Source of the DNA: Actinomycetota bacterium
GTDB lineage: Bacteria > Actinomycetota > Humimicrobiia > Humimicrobiales > Humimicrobiaceae
DNA length: 19,128 nt
Assembly: GCA_016783985.1 (NCBI GenBank)
Contig: JADHVM010000013.1
Span: 1 to 19,128, forward strand
Direction of reading: 5' to 3'
The notes under the pieces were generated by a model that searched no databases, was not told where the DNA came from, and was given only the letters and a program-made list of their open reading frames with translations. Positions 1 through 8,200 of the stretch are shown here, piece by piece; within the stretch, counting starts at the first letter, position 1, and every line of letters begins with the position of its first letter. The position numbers and the translations under genes were made by a program.

Positions 1-1023
1 AGAGATGATATCTTGAAGTACAGTACTGCAGATAAAATAGAAGTAGCAAAAAAACTTGAGATACTGACTAAAGAAAAAGATAAAAGAATTGTAAGTATTG
101 ACAATCTTATATATGAAGACAGCCTTTCAGAAGTTGCAATACTAAATTCTCATGGGTTTTGTGATACATTTAAGGCCACAACAAGTTTTATTTATGTTAA
201 TGCAATTTCAAGACAGAAAGGTGACATATCAACCGGAGATTATTTTTCATATTGCAGGTCACCCAAAGATTTTAACCTTGAAGATATTGCGGCAGAAGCA
301 GTTAAGAAATCAGTTTCATTGCTGGGTGGTAAAAAAATTAAAACTCAAAGATGTGATTTAGTATTAGATCCGCTTGTGGCTTCACAATTTTTAGGTATTA
401 TTGCTGGAACGCTAACTGCTGATTCAGTCCAGAAGGGTAAATCACTTTTTAAGGATAGGATAGGTGATAGAATTTTTACAATAGATTTAGATATATTTGA
501 CTACGGAACTATGCCCGAGGGACTTGCAACTGCGCCATTTGATGGCGAGGGAGTTCCGGGTGGGAAAACTACTGTATTTAAGGATGGTATATTGAAAACT
601 TTTCTTTATAATACTTATACAGCAAGGAAAGATAATAAATATTCTACAGGTAATGCTGCTAGAGCATCATATAGATCAACACCAGGTGTGGGTTTATCAA
701 ATTTTTATATTTCCCCATCTAAAGAAAGTAATTTTGATAAGCTTGTAAAATCTATTGATAAGGGATTTTACGTATCAGATATTATAGGACTTCATTCAGG
801 GACAAATCCAATTTCAGGAGAAATTAGTGTTGGCGCAAAAGGGTTATGGATTGAAAAGGGAAGTCTTGGTTTTCCTGTGAAGGAAGTTACTATTGCTTCT
901 GATATTTTAAGTTTTTGCAGTAGTATAGATAAAATTGGAAATGATATAAAATTTTTACCTTCAGGAGGATATATTGGAAGTCCCTCTATAGTCATTAGAG
1001 ATATTGCAGTAGGGGGCAGTTAA
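1..1023 (+). CDS. pmbA: TldE/PmbA-family metalloprotease-partner protein, 5' end cut off by the window
   Basis: The frame is open from base 1, and the residues before the TTG at 13 (R-D-D-I) continue the family pattern, so the gene starts left of the window. About 340 residues are present; PmbA/TldE proteins are about 450. The C-terminal PmbA/TldD signature is clear: a GLHSGTNPISGEISVGAKG stretch encoded near 790-840, and the earlier GEGVPGGKTTVFKDG stretch near 545-585. In the family, TldD carries the HExxxH zinc site and TldE lacks it. No HExxxH is visible here, which favours the TldE subunit. TldD/TldE together degrade unfolded peptides and mature some ribosomal peptides. A tldD gene would be expected just upstream, outside the window. 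No clear terminator follows. Confidence 0.88.
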   Translation, partial: RDDILKYSTADKIEVAKKLEILTKEKDKRIVSIDNLIYEDSLSEVAILNSHGFCDTFKATTSFIYVNAISRQKGDISTGDYFSYCRSPKDFNLEDIAAEAVKKSVSLLGGKKIKTQRCDLVLDPLVASQFLGIIAGTLTADSVQKGKSLFKDRIGDRIFTIDLDIFDYGTMPEGLATAPFDGEGVPGGKTTVFKDGILKTFLYNTYTARKDNKYSTGNAARASYRSTPGVGLSNFYISPSKESNFDKLVKSIDKGFYVSDIIGLHSGTNPISGEISVGAKGLWIEKGSLGFPVKEVTIASDILSFCSSIDKIGNDIKFLPSGGYIGSPSIVIRDIAVGGS

Positions 1024-1102
1024 GGAGTGGTAATTAAGAAGAAAGTAACTAAAGTAAGAAGCGTTAACATTTTGATAATAAAGCAAGGTTGGTAGTGATA
1101 AA

Positions 1103-1603
1103 TTAACCAACTGTAATAAATTTTACATAACCTACTGTCTTGCATATTATAGTTACAATTGTTCCTGATAGTAATATTCCGTAGAATATATGAAGCAGTG
1201 CTTTTTTAGGAGGTATTCCGAAAACAAACGCTATGAGTGCACCAGTCCAGGCTCCAGTAATAGGGAGTGGTATGCCAACAAAGGCTACAAGAGCGTAACC
1301 TGTGTATTTTTTAAATTTTTTTGTATATTTTCTGCGTGTCCTATCAAAAAGCCAATTAAAAAATCTATTAGCTAGCTTAAATTTTTTCATTAAGAATTTT
1401 GAAAGCGGCTCAAGAATCCATATTATTACAATTGCAGGAATAATGTTTCCTGCAATTGAAATTGCATATGCTAAGAATATATTCATATTGTAAACCCCAA
1501 GAGCCAATGGAATAGATGCCCTTAATTCACCAATAGGAGTCATAGCAGTAAAAAAGACTGCAAGATAGGAAGATATGTTATTAAAAAAATTAGAAAGTTC
1601 CAT
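1103..1603 (-). CDS. Small multidrug export family membrane protein (COG2426)
   Basis: This 166-residue, very hydrophobic protein has about four membrane segments. It matches the Sm_multidrug_ex family: the N-terminal TPIGELRASIPLAL motif (about residues 22-35) and the central GIPLPITGAWTGALIA motif (about residues 110-125) are its hallmarks. A basic cytoplasmic loop (FDRTRRKYTKKFKK) lies between the two halves. The family name comes from weak similarity to drug exporters; the actual substrate is unknown, so transport is family knowledge and not shown here. The ATG at 1603 is the only reasonable start, but no Shine-Dalgarno sequence precedes it; the upstream DNA is a TATATATATA run. The gene is divergent from uppP, with 85 bp between the starts. 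Confidence 0.8.
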   Translation of the reverse strand: MELSNFFNNISSYLAVFFTAMTPIGELRASIPLALGVYNMNIFLAYAISIAGNIIPAIVIIWILEPLSKFLMKKFKLANRFFNWLFDRTRRKYTKKFKKYTGYALVAFVGIPLPITGAWTGALIAFVFGIPPKKALLHIFYGILLSGTIVTIICKTVGYVKFITVG

Positions 1604-1688
1604 TATTGTTATTTTTTATATATATATTTTATGTTAATATTTTAGAAAATATTAGTTAATCTGTATAAAATTTTAAACATTATATAAT

Positions 1689-2516
1689 TTGAATACATTA
1701 CAGTCAATTATTTTAGGAATAATTCAAGGGTTGACGGAATTTTTTCCTATTAGCAGTTCAGGACATTTAGTTTTAATACCATTTTTCTTTAATTGGGAAA
1801 GTCCTTCTTTATATTATATAGTTACTGTCCATCTCGGAACACTTGTTGCCATACTAAGTATATTTTACAGAGAAGTATACAGAATTATTAAAGCTTTCTT
1901 TTTAGGGATTTTTATTAAGTCTAAAAGATCAAATAATTATTTCAAATTAGCCATATTAATAATTATTGCAAGTATTCCTTCAGTTTTACTGGGAATATTT
2001 TTAGAAAAGTATATTGATAAATTTTTTTACATCCCATTGCTTGTAGCTGCTTTTTTAATTATTACAGCTATTATACTTTTAGCAGGTGAAAAGAGAGGAA
2101 AAAATATCAAAAAGAAAAATGTAAAAAATAATGCATTTATTGCATTGATTATTGGATTAGGTCAGGCTGTTGCTATATTACCAGGAATTTCAAGGTCTGG
2201 GGCTACCATATCTTTTGCAAGATTTTTTGGTATTAAAAGGACTGAATGTGTAAAATTTTCGTTTTTATTATCAATACCGGTGATTTTTGGCTCATTTATA
2301 TTTGAGATTTATAAATCACATCGTGTCATTTTTAATGGTAGTTTTTCAGAAATCAAATATTTAATAATTGGATTTATTTTTTCATATATTTCAGGTTTTT
2401 TTGCAATTAAATTTATAGTATATTTGACCAGAAGTAAAAATTTGAATGTTTTTGCAATATATTGTGTTGTATTAGCAATCATAACTTTTATAGTTGTTTA
2501 TTGTAGAAGTTTTTAG
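1689..2516 (+). CDS. uppP: Undecaprenyl-diphosphatase UppP (BacA family)
   Basis: This integral membrane enzyme hydrolyses undecaprenyl diphosphate to the monophosphate, recycling the lipid carrier for peptidoglycan and other surface polymers; extra copies give bacitracin resistance. The 275-residue length is typical. Motif 1 is QGLTEFFPISSSGH, giving the catalytic (E/Q)xxxE pair at Q13/E17 and the conserved H26. Motif 2 is PGISRSGATI with Arg at about residue 169. About seven to eight hydrophobic segments are visible. The TTG at 1689 is chosen because family members begin only a few residues before the GIIQGLTEF motif and no ATG or GTG lies in between. No Shine-Dalgarno is present. The gene stands alone, 187 bp before the nucleotidyltransferase. 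Confidence 0.95.
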   Translation: MNTLQSIILGIIQGLTEFFPISSSGHLVLIPFFFNWESPSLYYIVTVHLGTLVAILSIFYREVYRIIKAFFLGIFIKSKRSNNYFKLAILIIIASIPSVLLGIFLEKYIDKFFYIPLLVAAFLIITAIILLAGEKRGKNIKKKNVKNNAFIALIIGLGQAVAILPGISRSGATISFARFFGIKRTECVKFSFLLSIPVIFGSFIFEIYKSHRVIFNGSFSEIKYLIIGFIFSYISGFFAIKFIVYLTRSKNLNVFAIYCVVLAIITFIVVYCRSF

Positions 2517-2547
2517 GAAGATGGTTTTTGTATTAAAATTTAAGTAG

Positions 2548-2575
2548 TTGTATAGTATATAGGCAAGAATATTAT
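2548..2575 (+). promoter_or_regulatory. Candidate sigma-70-type promoter for the RmlA-like gene
   Basis: A TTGTAT -35 box (2548-2553) and a TATTAT -10 box (2570-2575) are separated by 16 bp. Transcription would start near 2582, giving a leader of about 120 nt before the ATG at 2704. The 2517-2703 gap is AT-rich and holds no ORF worth reporting. It contains the short repeated element ATAGGAAT (near 2596 and 2626) and a GGAGGT at about 2617 that is not followed by a usable start codon. Confidence 0.35.
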
Positions 2576-2703
2576 AAAATAGTAATAGTTTTTAAATAGG
2601 AATGTTTGGCAATGTGGAGGTAATATAGGAATAGAAATAGTATAGATAAAAAAAATAGAAAATTTTTAGAAAATATGTTTAAGATAGGAGTGATAATTTC
2701 ATT

Positions 2704-3432
2704 ATGAAAGGGGTTATTTTAGCAGGTGGTCTTGGCACAAGAATGATGCCCTGCACTAAGGTAACAAACAAGCATTTGCTTCCAGTATATAATAAACCAA
2801 TGATTTATTATCCTCTTATGACAATGGTGAATGCTGGGTTGAAAGATATAATGATTGTTACAGGAGGAAATTATGCAGGAGATTTTTTAAGGATTTTAGG
2901 TAACGGAAAGGAATTTGGATTAAAAGATATAAGCTATACTTATCAGGAAGGTGAAGGAGGTATAGCAGATGCATTAAAATTATCAGAAAATTTTGCAGAA
3001 AAAGAAAAAATATTTGTAATATTAGGTGATAATTTAGTAGAGGATGATGTATTAGAGCATGTGGCGGCTTTTGAAGAACAAGAAAGAGGAGCAAGGATTT
3101 TTTTAAAAGAGGTCTCAGACCCTGAAAGATTTGGTGTTGCTGAAATCAAAAATAGCAAGGTAATAAATATTGAGGAAAAACCAAAAAAACCTAAGAGTAA
3201 TTATGCTGTATGCGGTCTTTACATGTATGATTCTGAAGTATTTGAGATAATAAGAAATTTAAAACCATCTGATAGGGGAGAATTGGAAATTACTGATGTT
3301 AATAATGAATATATTAAAAGAGGGACTATGAATTTTTCTATTATTAAAGGGTGGTGGACGGATGCAGGGACATTTGAATCATTATACAGGGCTAGCAAGT
3401 TGGTAGCAGAGAGAGAACATGAAATAGGGTAG
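2704..3432 (+). CDS. Sugar-1-phosphate nucleotidyltransferase, RmlA-like short form (glucose-1-phosphate thymidylyltransferase type)
   Basis: The 242-residue protein covers the nucleotidyltransferase Rossmann-like core. GGLGTR (residues 8-13) followed by P16, T18, K23 and LLPVYNKPMIYYPL is the RmlA nucleotide-binding signature. G108-D109-N110 supplies the metal-binding Asp. EEKP near residue 157 and GWWTDAGTFESL near residue 222 match sugar-phosphate binding segments. Classic RmlA is about 290 residues; this is the shorter version that lacks the C-terminal allosteric/dimer region. The likely reaction is dTTP + glucose-1-phosphate to dTDP-glucose, but nucleotide and sugar specificity cannot be read with certainty. 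The ATG at 2704 has AGGAG at 2686-2690, a rather long 13-nt spacing. No rmlB/C/D genes are nearby. Its end is 26 bp from the convergent end of the zinc-ribbon gene. Confidence 0.85.
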   Translation: MKGVILAGGLGTRMMPCTKVTNKHLLPVYNKPMIYYPLMTMVNAGLKDIMIVTGGNYAGDFLRILGNGKEFGLKDISYTYQEGEGGIADALKLSENFAEKEKIFVILGDNLVEDDVLEHVAAFEEQERGARIFLKEVSDPERFGVAEIKNSKVINIEEKPKKPKSNYAVCGLYMYDSEVFEIIRNLKPSDRGELEITDVNNEYIKRGTMNFSIIKGWWTDAGTFESLYRASKLVAEREHEIG

Positions 3433-3458
3433 AGGAAGATGGAAAAAATTTTTTAAAA

Positions 3459-3680
3459 TTATTTTTTATTAAATTCTACAATCCTTGTTGAATTGCAATA
3501 GAAGCATCTATAAATATTTATATTGCTTTTCCAATTATTGTTACGATCCGAGATAATGTAAATCCATGAACAGTCTGTGTTTGATTTATTAATACAGTCC
3601 TGATAAATATAGGCATTTCCTTTTTCTTCAGCAAAGCCAATGAATTTTTCAGTATTACCACAATCCATGCATTTATACAT
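3459..3680 (-). CDS. Small two-CxxC zinc-ribbon-like protein of unknown function
   Basis: The 73-residue protein has CxxC pairs at C4/C7 and C59/C62, near its two ends, as in a zinc ribbon. Two additional cysteines, C29 and C37, lie in the middle. The N-terminal pattern YKCMDCGNTEKFIGFAEEKG resembles small hypothetical proteins I have seen in anaerobic bacteria, but I know no function for them. The start is well supported: AGGAG lies at 3686-3690 (read on minus), 5 nt before the ATG, and an extended -10 promoter lies upstream. The gene is a single-gene unit, convergent with the RmlA-like gene and divergent from trxA. Metal binding is inferred from the cysteines; nucleic-acid binding is possible but unproven. 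Confidence 0.72.
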   Translation of the reverse strand: MYKCMDCGNTEKFIGFAEEKGNAYIYQDCINKSNTDCSWIYIISDRNNNWKSNINIYRCFYCNSTRIVEFNKK

Positions 3681-3718
3681 ATTAACTCCTAATTTAATAT
3701 TATTAGTAATTATAAGTT

Positions 3719-3746
3719 ATTATAGCATATTATGGGTTGTATACAA
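3719..3746 (-). promoter_or_regulatory. Extended -10 promoter of the zinc-ribbon gene
   Basis: On the minus strand TTGTAT (rc of 3741-3746) is followed by a 16-bp spacer and a perfect TATAAT (rc of 3719-3724). TGC directly precedes it, forming an extended -10 (TGnTATAAT). The start of transcription would fall near 3712, about 30 nt before the ATG at 3680. The -35 box lies inside the 10-bp palindrome TTGTATACAA (3739-3748), which could be an operator or chance. Confidence 0.6.
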
Positions 3747-3826
3747 TAAAATAATAAAATTTTTGTTAAATTTTTAAATAAAAAGTCATTTGACTAAAAA
3801 AAATAGCTTTGGTAATATCATAAAAA

Positions 3827-3928
3827 ATGAAAGTTCCAAAACAAAAAGTTAAAGTTAAAATAAAAACTGTATCCTCTGTAGTAATTGGGCATGTGCACAC
3901 AATGGTTGGTGGGATTGAGTATTTGTAG
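3827..3928 (+). CDS. Doubtful 33-residue ORF upstream of trxA
   Basis: ATG at 3827 and TAG at 3926-3928 enclose 33 codons. The peptide has a lysine-rich start (seven Lys in the first 13 residues) and then a more hydrophobic part, VSSVVIGHVHTMVGGIEYL. In-frame stops lie directly upstream (TAA at 3821-3823), so it is not the tail of a longer frame. There is no Shine-Dalgarno. Base composition over 3868-3920 is less AT-rich than the flanking spacer, which is the main argument that it is, or once was, coding. It might instead be a leader peptide, a gene remnant or chance. I recognise no family. Confidence 0.2.
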   Translation: MKVPKQKVKVKIKTVSSVVIGHVHTMVGGIEYL

Positions 3929-3967
3929 AAATTAAAATTTTTTCTATAGAAATTAGAATTATTTCTA
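3926..3967. repeat. Two tandem 21-bp dyad repeats upstream of trxA
   Basis: Unit 1 is 3926-3946 and unit 2 is 3947-3967, directly adjacent and identical at 19 of 21 positions. Each unit begins with TAGAAA and ends with TTTCTA, so each is itself an inverted repeat, and the junction forms the perfect 12-bp palindrome TTTCTATAGAAA (3941-3952). The 21-bp period is two helical turns, placing equivalent bases on the same DNA face. The array ends 48 bp before the trxA start codon. This is the geometry of tandem operator sites for a dimeric regulator, but the regulator is unknown and the AT-rich context raises the chance background. Confidence 0.55.
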
Positions 3968-4015
3968 AAGTAATAAATATTTTTAGTAAGAAGTACAAGT
4001 ATGGAAGGAGTTTAA

Positions 4016-4342
4016 ATGTCAGAGGATATGCTGAAACTAGATGATTCAAATTTTGAAGAGGAGATCAGTAAATCAGAGCTGCCAATTCTTATTGATTTCT
4101 GGGCTGTATGGTGCGGCCCATGTAAAATGATCACACCTGAGCTGGAAAAGCTGTATAGCGAAAAGAAAGATTTGCTTAGAATTGGTAAATTAAATGTGGA
4201 TGATAGTAGAGATACTGCTATAAAATATGGTATAAACAGCATTCCTACTTTAATATTATTTAAAAATGGCCAGGTAGTTAAAAAGTTAATTGGTGCTATG
4301 TCCAAGGATAAAATATTAAATGAAATATCACAATTTTTATAA
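4016..4342 (+). CDS. trxA: Thioredoxin
   Basis: This 108-residue single-domain thioredoxin is a cytoplasmic dithiol-disulfide oxidoreductase reduced by thioredoxin reductase. The active site FWAVWCGPCK gives redox cysteines C33 and C36. The cis-proline is P77 in SIPT, and the buried Asp is D27 in LIDFW. Length and fold order are standard. The start is well fixed: the GGAAGGAG at 4003-4010 lies 5 nt before the ATG. The GTG of the DUF72 gene follows the stop after 5 bp, so the two are probably cotranscribed. Possible operator dyads lie at 3926-3967. No thioredoxin reductase gene is in the window. Confidence 0.96.
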   Translation: MSEDMLKLDDSNFEEEISKSELPILIDFWAVWCGPCKMITPELEKLYSEKKDLLRIGKLNVDDSRDTAIKYGINSIPTLILFKNGQVVKKLIGAMSKDKILNEISQFL

Positions 4343-4347
4343 AATTA

Positions 4348-5148
4348 GTGGGCAATATATTAATAGGAACATCCGGATATAATTACAGTGACTGGGTTGG
4401 AAATTTTTATCCTGATAATTTGGATAAGAAAGATTATCTAAATTATTATAGTAAAACATTTAATACTGTAGAAATAAACTTTACTTATTATAGTCTTCCG
4501 AATCCTTTTATTTTTAACAATATGGCAAAAAAGGTTTCAGGAGATTTTATTTTTTGTGTGAAATCAAACAGTTCGGTAACACATAAAAGAGATTATAAAA
4601 AGGAGGATATTGACAGGTTTATTAATTCTTTAAAGCCGCTTGCAGATAAAAATAGAATGGGAAGTGTACTATTGCAATTTCCATGGTCTTTTAAATTTAG
4701 TGATAACAATTTGGACTATTTACAGAAGGTTAGGAATGATTTTTATGATAAAGAACTTAGCACTGAATTTAGAAATAATAGCTGGATTAATGATAAAACA
4801 TTTAAAAAACTGGAAGAGTTAGATATAGGATTTTGTAATGTAGATGAACCTCAGATTAAAGGGTTATTAACTCCAACGGATATTAATACTACAAGTATTG
4901 GATATATCAGGTTTCACGGAAGGAATGAATCTAGTTGGTGGAATCATAAATATGCATACCAGAGATATGATTATCTGTATAGCCGTGATGAACTTATGGA
5001 ATGGGTACCAAAAATAAAAAGTGTATCCAATAATACAAAAAAAACATATATTTATTTTAATAATCATTATAAAGGGAAAGCAGTAAAATCAGCCGGAATA
5101 TTGATTGAATTATTAAAAGATTGTAATATTATTACTTCACAGAATTAA
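4348..5148 (+). CDS. DUF72 (YecE-like) TIM-barrel family protein
   Basis: The 266-residue protein shows the DUF72 landmarks: N-terminal IGTSGYNYSDWVGNFYP (about residues 6-22), then NTVEINFTYYSLP, FCVKSNSSVTHKR near residue 80, and RFHGRNESSWW near residue 190. Family structures are TIM-barrel-like. The biochemical function is not established, although a role in DNA or nucleic-acid processing has been proposed for relatives. I therefore give no activity. The start is the GTG at 4348, just before the conserved IGTSGY motif; it has no Shine-Dalgarno and lies 5 bp after the trxA stop, so translation may depend on coupling. The next gene, ileS, begins 74 bp downstream. Confidence 0.85.
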   Translation: MGNILIGTSGYNYSDWVGNFYPDNLDKKDYLNYYSKTFNTVEINFTYYSLPNPFIFNNMAKKVSGDFIFCVKSNSSVTHKRDYKKEDIDRFINSLKPLADKNRMGSVLLQFPWSFKFSDNNLDYLQKVRNDFYDKELSTEFRNNSWINDKTFKKLEELDIGFCNVDEPQIKGLLTPTDINTTSIGYIRFHGRNESSWWNHKYAYQRYDYLYSRDELMEWVPKIKSVSNNTKKTYIYFNNHYKGKAVKSAGILIELLKDCNIITSQN

Positions 5149-5210
5149 TCTAATTATATAAAATCTATAAAATAATTTTAAAAGGTTAATTCTCCAAAGA
5201 TTTTTTAAAA

Positions 5211-5218
5211 AGGATGAG
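5211..5218 (+). promoter_or_regulatory. Ribosome-binding site deciding the ileS start
   Basis: AGGATGAG at 5211-5218 fits the 16S anti-Shine-Dalgarno partially and places its AGGA core 8 nt before the ATG at 5223. The ATG at 5214 lies inside this site and has no purine-rich element at a usable distance, so 5223 is the better start (1047 residues instead of 1050). Confidence 0.55.
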
Positions 5219-5222
5219 AAGT

Positions 5223-8200
5223 ATGTTTAAAAAAGTAGAAGCCAGAGTTAATCTGGTTAAACTTGAAGAAAAAATATTAGAATTCTGGAAAAAGAATAAA
5301 ATATTTGAAAAGAGTTTAAGTAAAACAAAAGGAAATAAAAAGTTTATATTTTACGAGGGTCCGCCTACTGCTAATGGGAAACCTGGCGTTCATCACGCAC
5401 TGTCCCGTGTTTTTAAGGATATTTTTCCCAGGTATAAAACAATGAAGGGGTATTATGTTTTAAGAAAAGCTGGTTGGGATACACACGGTCTTCCTGTTGA
5501 ACTAGAGATTGAAAAAAAATTAAATATTAATTCAAAAAAAGAAATTGAAAATATAGGTATTGAAAAGTTTAATAGGCTTTGCAGGGAAAGTGTAATGAAG
5601 TATGAGGAAGACTGGAAGAGATTAACTGAAAGAATTGGATTTTGGCTGGATATGGAAAATGCATACTTTACATTTAAAAACAATTATATAGAGTCTATAT
5701 GGTGGATTTTAAAAACTATCTGGGATAAAGGATTATTATATGAAGATTACAAGATAGTTCCCTATTGTCCAAGATGTGGAACTGCGCTGTCTTCCCATGA
5801 GGTGGCACTGGGGTATAAAGAAATAAAGGATTATTCTGTAATTGTAAAAATTCCTTTAAAGGAGAAAGAAAACACTTATTTACTTGTCTGGACGACAACA
5901 CCATGGACTTTAATTTCCAACGTTGCTTGTGCTGTAAAGGAAGATGCCTGGTATATTGAAGTAAAATACGAAAATGAGAATTTGATATTGGCTAAGGATC
6001 TTTGCAGTGATATTTTTGGAGAAAAAAGTAATTTAAAAGTAATAAATGAGTTTAAGGGAGATGCTCTAATATCAGATTATTATATACCACTATATAAATA
6101 TACAGAAGGCAATGCTTATAAAGTAATTGGCGGCGATTTCGTTTCCACTGATGAGGGTACAGGGATTGTTCATATTGCTCCTGCTTTTGGTGAGGATGAT
6201 ATGAAAGTTGGTAAATTAAATAATTTACCAGTTGTACAGATGGTTGATGAGGAAGGAAGATTTAAAAAGAATGTAAAAAAATTTGCTAATTTATATATTG
6301 AAGAATCAAATGATAAAATAGTAAAAGATTTAAAAGATAGAAATTTACTTTTTAGTGTTAAAGAATTTGAACATTCTTATCCGTTTTGCTGGAGGTGTGA
6401 AAAGAGACTGATATATTATGCTAAAAAAAGCTGGTACATAAAGACAACTGCAATAAAACAGAATTTATTAGACTTAAATAGAAAAATTAACTGGTACCCT
6501 GGACATATAAAAGATGGGAGATTTGGTAAATGGTTGGAAAATAATATTGATTGGGCTCTTACAAGGGAAAGATACTGGGGGACTCCTTTTCCTGTATGGG
6601 TGGATGAAAATGGCCATAAAACTTGTATTGGAAGTGTAGAGGAACTGAAGAAAAAAGCTATATGTGAATTTGATGGTCTAGATCTTCATAGACCATTTGT
6701 AGATAACATAATACTAAAATGTGATAAGTGCGGTAAGGATATGCATAGAGTTCCAGAGGTAATAGATGTCTGGTTTGATTCGGGTTCGATGCCTTTTGCA
6801 CAGTATCATTATCCTTTTGAGAATAAAGAAATATTTAGTGAAAGTTATCCCGCTGATTTTATTTGTGAAGCTATTGATCAAACAAGAGGATGGTTTTACA
6901 CCATGCTTGCAATTTCTACTTTGTTATATAAAAAATCTTCTTTTAAAAATGTTTTATGTCTTGGACTTATAAATGATGAAAATGGTCAGAAAATGAGTAA
7001 ATCTAAAGGCAATGTAGTAGAACCATGGGATATTCTAAACAAACAGGGTGCTGATGCTCTTAGATGGTACTTTTTTACAAGTGTATCTCCATGGCTCCCG
7101 AAAAATTTTTCAATCAAATTGATTGATGAGGCAATAAGGAAATTTATTTTAACACTATGGAATACATATTCCTTTTTTGTTATATATGCTAACATTGATA
7201 ATTTTAATCCTTATAATTATAAATTGGATGTAGGGGATAGATATGAGATTGACAGGTGGATAATTTCAGAACTTAATAAGACTATTAAAAATGTGAATAC
7301 ACTGATGGATAATTATAATGTAACTGATAGCGGGAGACTAATACAGCAATTTGTAGATAATTTATCTAACTGGTATGTTAGAAGAAGCAGAAGGAGATTT
7401 TGGAAAAGTGAGGAAGATAAGGATAAAATCAGTGCTTATAAGACTTTGTATGAATGTTTGGTTAGTATATCCAAATTAACTGCACCATATGTACCTTTTA
7501 TAAGTGAGGAAATTTATAAAAATTTAACTGGTAGTTTAAGTAAAGGTTTTGAGAGTGTTCATTTAGAGGGCTATCCAGCTGCAGATGAAAGTTTAATTGA
7601 TGAAGACCTAAGTTTTAAAATGGAAGCTGCAAGGAGAGTTGTAAGCCTTGGAAGAAGTGTTAGAAGTAAGATTAATATAAAAACAAGACAGCCGCTTACC
7701 AGTGCTAAAATATTTTTTAATAAGGATGAAAAAAAAGATGACGCATGCAAGCACTTTAAAGGAATAATATTAGATGAATTAAATGTTAAGAAAGTAGAGT
7801 TAGCAGATGGTCTGGAAGATTTGGTGTCATATGACATTAAGCCAGATTTAAAGATTATTGGGTCAAAGTATGGAAAGCTTGTTCCAAAAATAAGGGAAGC
7901 ACTGAATTTAAAAGACCCAAGCAAGATTATGAGTAAAGTAAAGGGTAATAAAGATGTAAGATTGAATATAGCTGGTAAGATTATTGATCTAAAACAGGAT
8001 GAGATTTTAATTGAAACTAAAAACAGGAAAAATCTCGGAGTTGAAAGTGATGGGGAGTATACTGTAGGAATCTCTACAATTATTTCAGAAGAACTCATGG
8101 AAGAAGGATTTTGTAGAGAGTTGATACATAAGATACAAAATTTACGTAAAGAAGCTGGATTTGAGATTGAAAATACTATCAGTACTTTTATTATATGCAG

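Larger units (their letters stand above)
3681..4015. other. 335-bp gap between the zinc-ribbon gene and trxA
   Basis: The left part (3681-3750) is the leader and promoter of the minus-strand zinc-ribbon gene. A small inverted repeat AGTCA-tt-TGACT lies at 3784-3795. From 3827 to 3928 there is a 33-codon plus-strand ORF in a stretch richer in G and C than its surroundings. Two tandem 21-bp dyads follow at 3926-3967. The last 48 bp lead into the trxA ribosome-binding site. No canonical -35/-10 pair for trxA stands out. No RNA gene was recognised. Confidence 0.7.

Noticed and set aside
1088..1111. GTTGGT / ACCAAC inverted repeat at the end of the COG2426 gene, possible bidirectional terminator
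   Set aside because: Only six pairs around a 12-nt loop, no T-tract, and it overlaps the coding end of the minus-strand gene.
1683..1688. Perfect TATAAT just before uppP
   Set aside because: It directly abuts the TTG start codon, so transcription from it would begin inside the gene after the start; probably chance in AT-rich DNA.
2602..2628. Eight-codon ORF in the leader of the RmlA-like gene
   Set aside because: Too short to distinguish from chance, and there is no arrangement that suggests attenuation.
3443..3470. A- and T-runs between the RmlA-like gene and the zinc-ribbon gene as a bidirectional terminator
   Set aside because: The self-complementary part is A/T only, with no stable GC stem; too common in this base composition to call.
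3784..3795. AGTCA-tt-TGACT inverted repeat
   Set aside because: Five-base arms alone are not significant and it is not positioned against a recognisable promoter.
3855..4049. 64-codon minus-strand ORF across the trxA upstream region
   Set aside because: It overlaps the dyads and the trxA start, has no ribosome-binding site and no recognisable motif.
5149..5222. Possible T-box leader before ileS
   Set aside because: The gap is 74 bp with no T-box bulge sequence or terminator; a T-box needs well over 150 nt.
7571..8098. 175-codon minus-strand ORF inside ileS
   Set aside because: It lies wholly antisense to the well-conserved C-terminal part of ileS, is low complexity (Ser/Leu/Ile rich) and matches no family.
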